Shown: positions 22,529 through 30,350 of the stretch, piece by piece | Numbering within the stretch: position 1 is the stretch's first letter | Layout: every line of letters starts with the position of its first letter | Source: HdN1 sp052035295 | GTDB lineage: Bacteria; Pseudomonadota; Gammaproteobacteria; Pseudomonadales; Ketobacteraceae | Assembly: GCA_052035295.1 (NCBI GenBank) | Contig: JBPOHS010000170.1 | Coordinates: 1 to 38,602, forward strand | DNA: 38,602 nucleotides | Reading direction: 5' to 3' | Position numbers and translations under genes: made by a program | The notes under the pieces: generated by a model | Told to the model about the DNA's origin: nothing | Seen by the model: the letters and a program-made list of their open reading frames with translations, nothing else | Databases searched by the model: none

Positions 22529-24310
22529 ATGAGTTTTAGACGCAAAACCTATCCCGAAATCGCCGACAACCTGCTCAATCGTCTGTTGGGTGGGGTGAGT
22601 GGTGAAGTACACGCCTTCCCACCGCCGAATGCCAGCAAACCACCCTACAGTCACGCCCTGGAGCGCGCGCCAGCCGCCGAAATCACCTCGGTATTTGGTT
22701 TGCACAACGGCGAAAGCTACGCCTTTGCGAAGGGCATCGACTTCGATCTTGCCAGCGATGGCCAGGCCATCAAATGGAAAGACAACGCCGCGCTGCCTGA
22801 TGTCGGCAGTGTGGTCGAAATCAATTATCTGCCGAAAGCGCGGGATACACGAGTCAACGATCTTTATGTCGGCAGTGTCGTTCGCACGTTACTAGAGGCG
22901 ACTGCACTGGAAACAGCCGGTCTCTACGCGCAGCTGGAAATGGTCTACAAATCGGGGTTTATCGACACCGCCGAAGGCCGCGCCCTCGATCATGTCGTGG
23001 CCCTGCTGGGGCTGGGGCGTATCACGGCGGGGCGCAACAGTGCCGAAATCCAGTTCAAGCGCGCCCGCAATACCCGTGGCGAAATCTATCTGCCCGCTGG
23101 CACCCGCATTCTCAATGAAGATGGCAGCATTGAATATGAAACACTGAATGACGCCGTTATCGCCGATGGCCAGGACACACTCAAGGTCAAGGCCCGCGAT
23201 CTGGTGGAAACCAACGACGGTGTCGCGGCGGACTCGCTCATCCTGCTTGCCAAACCCATTGCCGGGATCGAAAGCGTGACCAATCCGGCGCCGAGTACCC
23301 AACTCGATCGTGACGAGAATGACACCGAGCTGCGGGCGCGCGCCAAAAGCTTTCTGGTCGGTTCGGAACGCGGTACGCTGGGAGCAATCAAGTCGGTATT
23401 GGCAGCGCATAACGTGCTGGCCGATGTCGATGACAAGACGCCCGGTACGATCAAGATTCGCATTCATGGTAACGCCCTGTCTGATGAGCAGGAGCTGCGC
23501 CTCAAAACCGAGCTGGATCAGGTGCGTCCGGCCGGTGTCGAAATTACTTATCCGGCGGGTGTCAGCACGGCTGTCGTGGATCTGGATTTGCGCCTGCAAA
23601 CCGCCAGTGGTTTGCTCGACACCGATCTCAAGCGAATTCAGGCGGACATCAAACAGCGTTTTGCTGACTACTTTGAAAAATTGCCAACGTCTGACAATGC
23701 ACGTACGACCAAGCTGATTGGTCTCGCCATGACGGTGAATGGCGTTGAGGATCTTGCCATAGTGTCGGCCAAGGTCGGTGTCAATAACGCGCTCGATGTC
23801 ATCAAGGGCGAAATCGGTGTGGCGGGCAAGCCCACGCAATTGGGCGCGCTAACGCTGGTGGATCCGGCGCTGGCAACCGAACTCGCGCTCACCGTGCGTT
23901 TCCCGCGCAAGAAGCCTGACAACAGCGATACCGCGATTCCGGATCAGGCGGCATTGGCGGCGGCGCTGCAGCTGGCCCTTACCTATCTCAACAGCAAGAA
24001 CCAAAGCGACGCAGTGACGCCAGCGCTCACCCAAATGCGCGCGCTGTCGTTTGGCAAGCTGACTTTAACGCTGCCACTGCCCGGCGCCACCACCAGGACG
24101 CTGGAGGCTTTCGATACGGCATTCAATGCCGGAACACCCTTTGGCGTGCCGGCAGCAGCTACGCTGGCACCTTATAGTGTGCAGTTTGTCGTTACCCGGC
24201 CTAACGGCATCAGTCAGGTGCTGGATGCCGACGGCGCCAGTTTCGCGCTGGCACCGTACGAACGCCTGACTCTCGGTAAAGTGGTGGCCCAAGTGAAGCC
24301 CAAGGAGTAA
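22529..24310 (+). CDS. Baseplate wedge protein, gpJ family
   Basis: The 593-residue protein is a baseplate J-like (gp6/TssF-related) wedge component. The family core is visible about residues 105-400: VRTLLEATALETAGLYAQLEMVYKSGFIDTAEGRALD, RGEIYLPAGTRILNEDGSIEYET, the conserved DRDENDTELRARAKSFLVGSERGTLGAIKSVL segment, and VRPAGVEITYPAGVSTAVVDLDLRL. Extra N-terminal (1-100) and C-terminal (420-593) beta-rich parts make it larger than P2 gpJ (about 300 residues) and closer in size to gpJ-like proteins of extracellular injection systems. It lies 21 bases after the gp25-like gene and 3 bases before the gpI-like gene. Confidence 0.9.
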   Translation: MSFRRKTYPEIADNLLNRLLGGVSGEVHAFPPPNASKPPYSHALERAPAAEITSVFGLHNGESYAFAKGIDFDLASDGQAIKWKDNAALPDVGSVVEINYLPKARDTRVNDLYVGSVVRTLLEATALETAGLYAQLEMVYKSGFIDTAEGRALDHVVALLGLGRITAGRNSAEIQFKRARNTRGEIYLPAGTRILNEDGSIEYETLNDAVIADGQDTLKVKARDLVETNDGVAADSLILLAKPIAGIESVTNPAPSTQLDRDENDTELRARAKSFLVGSERGTLGAIKSVLAAHNVLADVDDKTPGTIKIRIHGNALSDEQELRLKTELDQVRPAGVEITYPAGVSTAVVDLDLRLQTASGLLDTDLKRIQADIKQRFADYFEKLPTSDNARTTKLIGLAMTVNGVEDLAIVSAKVGVNNALDVIKGEIGVAGKPTQLGALTLVDPALATELALTVRFPRKKPDNSDTAIPDQAALAAALQLALTYLNSKNQSDAVTPALTQMRALSFGKLTLTLPLPGATTRTLEAFDTAFNAGTPFGVPAAATLAPYSVQFVVTRPNGISQVLDADGASFALAPYERLTLGKVVAQVKPKE

Positions 24311-24313
24311 ATC

Positions 24314-26815
24314 ATGGCCAAATATGATCGCCTGGCCGCGTTGCTCCCCTCGCTATACCGGCCTGAACCTGACGACGAAACACTGCTCAACCGTTTCCTG
24401 CAAAGTACGGGCGCGGTGATGGATCAGGCGGGTGTGCAGGCCAATCATGTGATGTTCGCACACTGGTTCGACGTGGCGGACAAGGCCACCTGGGATGCAC
24501 ACCATCAGACGGATCGCCGCGAGCGTGGCTTGCCGCCTGTCAACGTGCGCAACGCCAAGGATCAGCGGGAAATTCTCAATTATCCTTATATCAGTGATCT
24601 GGGGCGTTTGTGCGCACTGCTGGGCATTCCACCGTGGCGGGAGCCGGCCTTGCTGCGTGAAACCGTTGAAGAATATCGCCAGCGAGTGACCGATCTGTTG
24701 GAGGCTTACCGGTTGGGTCTGACCACCGTGCCGGCGTTACGTCGACTGGTGGAAGCCGAGCTTCCCGAGGACATGACGGGCAGTCTCGCTGCCCAGCGCT
24801 GGCCATTTGCCATCGAAGAGCCGCGCAGTCTCGGCCACTGCCGCATGGCGGTCGCCGTGCCGGAATCCCCGATCAATGCGATCAGCCCGCTCTGGCGCTG
24901 GAACACGCCCCTCCATGCCGATCCCTTGTCGGTCCCAACGGTATACCTGCAGGGCGTCACGCCCGGTGGTGATCTGGTGGCCACCACGCGTCCTGGTATT
25001 GAATGTATTACGCCGTTCGCCAATCCGGTGGGTGTGGCGCTCGCTTACACCGGCACGCTGACGGCCGCACAGACATTGCGTCTACAACCGGCGCGGCGTA
25101 GTTGGTTGGTGGTTGATGGCGTTCTGCTGACATGCCCGGTCACGACCCATGCGACGCTGGCAGACGATTCGAGTGTCAATGGCCCTTGGCAGGTGGTTGC
25201 CGGGGCACCAACGGGTGACGTTATTGCCGTGAGTGTAGCGGTAGATCATAGCCTGTGGTTGATCGTGCGAGACGACGGTAGCGATACCTTGTACCGTTAT
25301 GATGGCGCTGCCTTTATTGCGGTCAGCGATGGCAGTCCGGATGCAGTGTTCTCGTGTGTGCGTTGTTACGGCGCACGCGTGTATCTGGGGACGTCTGACG
25401 GTCTCTATCAGGCCGAATTGTTTCCCACCATCGACAGCTACACGCTGGACGCTGTCGCCGTCGTGCCCGATGCCGTCAATCAGTTGGCCGTGGTGTTCAA
25501 TCATCTGACGATCGCTACCTCCGCTGGCTTGATCAGCTTGAATGCCGACCTCACCACACACAAAACCTGGCTGGTCGGCATACCGGTATATGCGGTTTTG
25601 CAGCGTGACCAAACCCTGTTGATGGGGGTGGATGCCGGCCTTGTGCGTTGCCGCGCTGACGAATGGGCGATCTATGACGGTGCAAGCACGAGTGAAGATC
25701 AGCCGGACTGGCGCGTACTGCCGGCATCAGATATTGCAGATGCCGAAGGGGGTGTCGCTGCGGTCACACAACTGGCGCTGACACCTGAGGGTAGTCTGTG
25801 GCTGGGGAATGCCACTGGCTTGGCACGTTATTACGCCCGTCCGCAGGAGAGTGGTAACGCCTATCAAACCGTACTGGAGGCGTTTCCGGACTTGTGTACG
25901 TCGGTGCATCAGTTGCTGACAGACGAGCGTGGCATGCTGTGGATTGGTGCCGCCGAAGGCTTGTTGCGCTTCGATGGTCGTGATTTTGCCCAGTATGATA
26001 ACGACAAAAGTGCATGGCTACCCCTCGGACAGGCGAATACTGCCTTTCCGGATGAGGTCACGGCAGAACCTCGCAGCCACTGGCGATACAGTCGCAGTGA
26101 AACTCGTTGGGAGCGCTTCCACCCGCGTCAAAAGCGGTTTACCGGCGACGCGCTCACGTTACGCTCGATCGCGGGCGATGCCGTCAACGGCGTGTTGTTC
26201 ACGCAGACGGTGATTGCGGAACTCGGGCAATTCGACGGCACCACCTTTACAGTACAAAGCGCAGTTGCGCACAGCGAATTACGCGTGCGTGTCAAACCCG
26301 ATCAGACGCGTGTCCTTGCGGGTGGACTGCCCGCCTTGCCCCGGCCGCTCAGCGCCAGTAGCAGTTGGCGCTATATTCAGCTGGAGCCGGAAGAGTTCCT
26401 GATTCCCAACGAGCGCCCTTGGTGGAGCACGGAGGGTCAGTTGTTTCTGGAACCGCATGCAAAATTTCCCTGGCCCGGACACTTCCGTAGCAATGCCAGC
26501 GTTTTCCAGCTGGATGCGCATTCGTTGGATCCCGACACGACCAACGACAGTGACGTGTTCGACCCGGTCCTCAGCAACGAGGCCGCGATCTTCATTTATC
26601 CGCCGTCGGCGCAGGTGTGGATGGAGTGGCCTGCCATGCCGCGCATGGGTGTGCAGGTGCGTCTGTTCAAGCGGGGCGGTCAACCCGTCGATCCTGCCAT
26701 AACGGACAGAGTGTGGGCCAGTCTGCAGCGCGCGCGTGCCGCATCCGTACCCGTTGCCTTGCTGGTGGAAGGCGCGATCATCCAACAAACCGAATTGCCC
26801 GAGCTCTCGTCGTAG
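24314..26815 (+). CDS. gpI-like tail protein fused to a beta-propeller
   Basis: An 833-residue protein. The N-terminal 170 residues (RLAALLPSLYRPEPDDETLLNRFLQ, VADKATWDAHHQ, YISDLGRLCALLGIPPWRE, EEYRQRVTDLLEAYRLGLTTVPALRRLVEAEL) have the size and helical character of phage tail protein I, the adaptor between gpJ wedge and fibre. From about 280 to 650 it carries repeated blades such as DHSLWLIVRDDGSDTLYRYDG, ARVYLGTSDGLYQAE, GSLWLGNATGLARYY and GMLWIGAAEGLLRFDG, the pattern of two-component-regulator-type beta-propeller repeats. A beta-rich C-terminal module follows. The fusion would place a propeller on the baseplate rim, possibly a receptor-binding or docking site. Its gene order after gpJ fits gpI exactly. 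The propeller reading is from repeat pattern; blade number is not settled. Confidence 0.75.
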   Translation: MAKYDRLAALLPSLYRPEPDDETLLNRFLQSTGAVMDQAGVQANHVMFAHWFDVADKATWDAHHQTDRRERGLPPVNVRNAKDQREILNYPYISDLGRLCALLGIPPWREPALLRETVEEYRQRVTDLLEAYRLGLTTVPALRRLVEAELPEDMTGSLAAQRWPFAIEEPRSLGHCRMAVAVPESPINAISPLWRWNTPLHADPLSVPTVYLQGVTPGGDLVATTRPGIECITPFANPVGVALAYTGTLTAAQTLRLQPARRSWLVVDGVLLTCPVTTHATLADDSSVNGPWQVVAGAPTGDVIAVSVAVDHSLWLIVRDDGSDTLYRYDGAAFIAVSDGSPDAVFSCVRCYGARVYLGTSDGLYQAELFPTIDSYTLDAVAVVPDAVNQLAVVFNHLTIATSAGLISLNADLTTHKTWLVGIPVYAVLQRDQTLLMGVDAGLVRCRADEWAIYDGASTSEDQPDWRVLPASDIADAEGGVAAVTQLALTPEGSLWLGNATGLARYYARPQESGNAYQTVLEAFPDLCTSVHQLLTDERGMLWIGAAEGLLRFDGRDFAQYDNDKSAWLPLGQANTAFPDEVTAEPRSHWRYSRSETRWERFHPRQKRFTGDALTLRSIAGDAVNGVLFTQTVIAELGQFDGTTFTVQSAVAHSELRVRVKPDQTRVLAGGLPALPRPLSASSSWRYIQLEPEEFLIPNERPWWSTEGQLFLEPHAKFPWPGHFRSNASVFQLDAHSLDPDTTNDSDVFDPVLSNEAAIFIYPPSAQVWMEWPAMPRMGVQVRLFKRGGQPVDPAITDRVWASLQRARAASVPVALLVEGAIIQQTELPELSS

Positions 26816-26840
26816 GGCTTATTGTGTTAAGGAGATTCTC

Positions 26841-28322
26841 ATGACACTCGAAACCGATATCACCTTGCTGGCAACCCTTGATGAGAAGAGTGCGGGTCAC
26901 TTGATCCGGCACAACGACTGGAATGATCTGGTGGGCGTGGTGTCGCGACTGGCTGGCGCCGTTAAAACCATTGTCGATGCCAATGTCATCAACCGACTCA
27001 CTGCACTGGAAACGACGGTCAACACGCTGGCGAATACCACGGTGCCTTCCATTATCGAGCGACTCGACGATGTTGAAACCAGTATCGAACCGCTGTTGCA
27101 GAATTACGTGATGACGATGCGTTCCGGGCGCCAGCATTATGCGCTGGGTGAGGTCTGTGAAATCACCGTGCAAGTCACCAACCTGCAGTCGCAATTCATA
27201 ACGCCAAGACCCTGGGTCGATTTTGTTTGCAGCTGGGGCAAGTTGCGCGCAGCCACCGGTTTTGCCAGCAGCCAGCTGGGCGAGGGCGGTAACAGCCTGT
27301 CGGTGCAGGTCAATGCCGAAGGCGTGGCCAAAGTCTGGCTGAGTGCCGGCATTGCACTGGCTAACGCCCAGCAAGAGATGCAAATGTCGGCGATCATGAA
27401 TAACCAGGTCGAAGGTGAAACCTATTCGGTGGCGGAGGCGATGATGCAAGCGCCAACCCCCGGGGACAACCGCGCCAAGAAAGCCTACAAGCAAATGCAT
27501 CGGGAATATGAACGCGCAGATTCAAATGTGTGGCGCAATTATGCGGATGGCTACCGCGTCGGAAATTATGGTCGATGGGGTGGCACTTACAGCAGTGGCG
27601 AGTGGGACTACCACTACGCGACTGTGATGGCCTTTGCCCGCCCTGACGGTAATCCGACGACACCCGATGGCGCGCGTGCCGCTGCCAGTATCCAGATCAG
27701 TTTCCGTGATTGGGTCTCGTCTTGGGGCAATGACTATGTGATCGACTTTGGCGAGCTGGAAGTGGAGCTGGAGCAGGATTGGGGCAATATTATTGTCATT
27801 GACGAAGAAAATCCGCTCGACAAACTCTGGCATCGCGTCGAAGAAATGGTGGCGGATCGTGGCATCTGGGGGCGACAAAAATTCTACGAAGCCGGGCAAG
27901 CCGCCATCAACAAGGGCGTTACTACCGGTGATCCCTTGCGTTCTGCCAAAGATCAGGCCAGCAAGGCGTTGGGTGCGCAGGCGGCGGCTGATCTCTCGCA
28001 GATGCAAGTCAGTGGCGGGCGTCAACGCGGCACGCCAGTCATGGGCGCCTACATGGCGCAAGGGGCGCGCACTGAAAATATCAGCAAACAAGTGGCTGCC
28101 GTGAGCGCCGAAGCCAGCCAGGCCAAAGGTTTGTCGGAATCGGTGTCGGTGCTGGAAGGTCGCATGCAGAGCACCGAACAACTGGGGCGTTCGATTCAGG
28201 GCAGTTTGCAATTGATCAACGAAAACGTCCGTGGCATCAACGCTCTCGATGAAACCAGCCTCAAGGGTGGCGTGCAGAAAATCAGCGCCGAAATCGCCGC
28301 TATTCGTTCCCGGCTGGGCTAA
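26841..28322 (+). CDS. Fibre-like structural protein with Ig-like domain
   Basis: Family not recognised. The 493-residue protein opens with a helical coiled-coil stretch (about 5-95: SRLAGAVKTIVDANVINRLT, LANTTVPSIIERLDDVETSI). An Ig-like beta domain (about 100-190) has YALGEVCEITVQVTNLQSQF and NSLSVQVNAEGVAKVWLSAG; a mixed domain rich in Trp and Tyr (about 225-300) and a helical C-terminus (about 395-493) with SQAKGLSESVSVLEGRMQS and GGVQKISAEIAAIRSRLG follow. Alternating coils and Ig domains suggest a trimeric fibre or stalk. The ATG at 26841 has an AAGGAG box; the frame extends upstream to 26736 but overlaps the previous gene. It shares its Ig-like pattern with the next protein. Confidence 0.6.
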   Translation: MTLETDITLLATLDEKSAGHLIRHNDWNDLVGVVSRLAGAVKTIVDANVINRLTALETTVNTLANTTVPSIIERLDDVETSIEPLLQNYVMTMRSGRQHYALGEVCEITVQVTNLQSQFITPRPWVDFVCSWGKLRAATGFASSQLGEGGNSLSVQVNAEGVAKVWLSAGIALANAQQEMQMSAIMNNQVEGETYSVAEAMMQAPTPGDNRAKKAYKQMHREYERADSNVWRNYADGYRVGNYGRWGGTYSSGEWDYHYATVMAFARPDGNPTTPDGARAAASIQISFRDWVSSWGNDYVIDFGELEVELEQDWGNIIVIDEENPLDKLWHRVEEMVADRGIWGRQKFYEAGQAAINKGVTTGDPLRSAKDQASKALGAQAAADLSQMQVSGGRQRGTPVMGAYMAQGARTENISKQVAAVSAEASQAKGLSESVSVLEGRMQSTEQLGRSIQGSLQLINENVRGINALDETSLKGGVQKISAEIAAIRSRLG

Positions 28323-28325
28323 ACC

Positions 28326-30317
28326 ATGGCCATCGTCTATCTCGAACCTGACGATCTCAGCGCCGCCCAGCAAACCCGCATTCTGCGCGTTATCAATCTC
28401 GCGACGGATGCGGCGGCGCTGGCGGACGCCATCGAGCTCGCTGGCGAGCCGGACGTTGGCATTCGCCTGGCGGAACGACTGCTGCGGGCACGCGCAGCGC
28501 TCAACGGTCAATTTACGACGTTGACGCAGATTGACGCAGTCTCGGGCATCGGCCCGGAACGATTCACCGATCTGTGCGTCGCAATTCTTGGCTTGCAACG
28601 TGAGCAACTTGCCCGTTTGGGTAATATCGCCGGGCATCGTTTGTCAGAGGCAAGCGCCGTTGAATACGCTAACGCGAGGCTTCAGCTGCAGATCGACGTT
28701 GACCAGAAGCCGGCGTGGCTGGGGCAAACGTTGCGACTGACTGTGCGTGCCAGCCAGAATGGTGCGCCCTTGGTCAATCGTGTGCTGACGCTTGAAACCA
28801 GTCTGGGCACGCTTGCCTACAGTTTTGGTTTTGCACAAACCAGTGGCAGCGCATTGCAGGTGCGGACCGGTGCCGATGGTTGCGCGCGGCTGACGTTGGA
28901 CTATGAAGCGTATGAGCCGCTCACCCGGGATCAGCATAACGCCCTGCAGATTGCCCTGGATGCACTCGATACCAGCGCCGATACCCCTGAGGAAATCCGG
29001 GTTGCCTTCAATGAGCTGGCTGCGCAGTATGATGATGAGCGCAACATCTATCTGCGTCGAGCGCTCGATATTTATTCCAAACATGGTCAGCAGTTTTGGG
29101 ATCGCTTCAATGCGGTTAACGCCGAATTTGAGTGGCCACAACAATCGGCCGTTATTCGCGCCTACCTGCATGGCAGCGACAGCAGTCAGGCGGTGCTGGC
29201 GAGTGCCGTGAGCATCGTACGCTGGAAAAACTGGGTGCCGGCATGGTTCGTGTTCCTGCATGATTGGCTGGCGAACCGGGCGACCTTGCTTGCCCGATTG
29301 GCCCTGATCAAACGCAAGGGCTTGCGCGGATATGCCTTGGTCGACAACCTGATTGGTGAGGCTCATACCTTTGTCGCGGCGCAGAAAGGCTTTGCAGCCG
29401 AGTTGGTCAGCCAGCATCTGGTCAACGACACCGTCAAACGCTTTCTGTCGACCGAGCTCGAAGATGTGGCGGATGACACCAAGCGTCTGCTTTTCCCTAA
29501 TCTGGAACTGGCGGCGGAGCAAATCCGGCGCGGCAATCGTGGCTCGCTTGAGCTGGTGGCCAATACCCGCACGCAACTGAAGGTGGATATCGCCGATATT
29601 GGTGCCCTCGATGCCGGCCTGGTAGAAGAAATTCGAGGCATACGTGACGAGGTCAATCGGCGTGCCGTGGGCATTCAGGAACAGCTGGATGTGTTTGCGC
29701 GTGATCGTGATCAGTTCAATGATGATTTCGGTAATTTCGTGCGGGACAATGCGCAGTTTGGCGAATTGTACGGTCGATTTGCCCGTGATGTGGGAACGTT
29801 TTCGGAGCGCTATTCCGATTTCGAACGCAATCTCTCCAGCTTCAATGGCAATTATTCGACGTTCAATACCAATTATTCAAATTTCAATGCAAACTATTCT
29901 GCGTTCAACACGGATTACAACAATTTCAATACCAATTACAGCCGGTTCAACACCAACTACAATAGCTTCAACTCGAACTACGCCACGTTCAACAATAATC
30001 TGTCGACGTTCAACACCAATTACGCAACCTTCAATACCAACCTGGGTGGATTCAACAGTAATCTCGGCAACTTCAACACCAACCTGAACCGGTTCAACAC
30101 CGATTACACGAGATTCAACACCGACTATACGAGCTTCAACCAGAACCGGACGGTAATGGCCAATCAGTTGGCCGTGGTAACGACCAATGTCAGTTCCCTG
30201 CAGACGCAAAACAATCAGTTGGCGAATCAGCTCAATGCCGTTTCCAACAACCTCACGCAAGCGCAGACCGAGATTACCGGCATCAACCGTCGGTTGGTCA
30301 CGCGCGGCCCAGGTTGA
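28326..30317 (+). CDS. Fibre protein with Asn-rich aromatic heptad coiled coil
   Basis: A 663-residue protein of unknown family. Residues 1-100 are helical and include a helix-hairpin-helix-like LTQIDAVSGIGPERFTDLCV (about 65-85). An Ig-like domain (about 125-200: LGQTLRLTVRASQNGAPLVN, GSALQVRTGADGCARLTLDY) follows, then a helical middle to about 455. From residue 457 to near the C-terminus lies an uninterrupted heptad array: 22 heptads that begin with Phe, of which the last 15 (506-610) are FNxNYxx-like, and seven more heptads with ordinary aliphatic cores to residue 659. The array reads as a long coiled coil with Phe and Tyr/Leu in the core and Asn on the surface, fitting a rigid trimeric fibre shaft. 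The final four residues RGPG lack a knob domain. It starts 3 bases after the previous gene. Confidence 0.7.
   Translation: MAIVYLEPDDLSAAQQTRILRVINLATDAAALADAIELAGEPDVGIRLAERLLRARAALNGQFTTLTQIDAVSGIGPERFTDLCVAILGLQREQLARLGNIAGHRLSEASAVEYANARLQLQIDVDQKPAWLGQTLRLTVRASQNGAPLVNRVLTLETSLGTLAYSFGFAQTSGSALQVRTGADGCARLTLDYEAYEPLTRDQHNALQIALDALDTSADTPEEIRVAFNELAAQYDDERNIYLRRALDIYSKHGQQFWDRFNAVNAEFEWPQQSAVIRAYLHGSDSSQAVLASAVSIVRWKNWVPAWFVFLHDWLANRATLLARLALIKRKGLRGYALVDNLIGEAHTFVAAQKGFAAELVSQHLVNDTVKRFLSTELEDVADDTKRLLFPNLELAAEQIRRGNRGSLELVANTRTQLKVDIADIGALDAGLVEEIRGIRDEVNRRAVGIQEQLDVFARDRDQFNDDFGNFVRDNAQFGELYGRFARDVGTFSERYSDFERNLSSFNGNYSTFNTNYSNFNANYSAFNTDYNNFNTNYSRFNTNYNSFNSNYATFNNNLSTFNTNYATFNTNLGGFNSNLGNFNTNLNRFNTDYTRFNTDYTSFNQNRTVMANQLAVVTTNVSSLQTQNNQLANQLNAVSNNLTQAQTEITGINRRLVTRGPG
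29694..30155 (+). repeat. 22 tandem 21-base units encoding Phe-led heptads
   Basis: Each 21-base unit encodes seven residues that begin with Phe. Units 8-22 (29841-30155) encode FN-led heptads such as FNTNYSN, FNTNYSR, FNTDYTR and FNQNRTV. Synonymous positions differ from unit to unit (AAT or AAC, TTC or TTT), so the protein pattern is older than any recent DNA slippage and appears maintained by selection. The array stays in one register with no gap. Confidence 0.9.
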
Positions 30318-30350
30318 CGCCGAGGAAGCAAGCCCTATGGAGTGCCCGTT

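Noticed and set aside
22892..23839. Minus-strand frame of 315 residues within gpJ
   Set aside because: Antisense shadow of a clearly identified baseplate gene.
28644..29576. Minus-strand frame of 310 residues inside the heptad-fibre gene
   Set aside because: Shadow frame, composition typical of antisense translation and no motif.
29694..30155. CRISPR array or non-coding satellite
   Set aside because: Units are 21 bases with no spacers, keep one open reading frame and vary at synonymous sites, so they are protein repeats.
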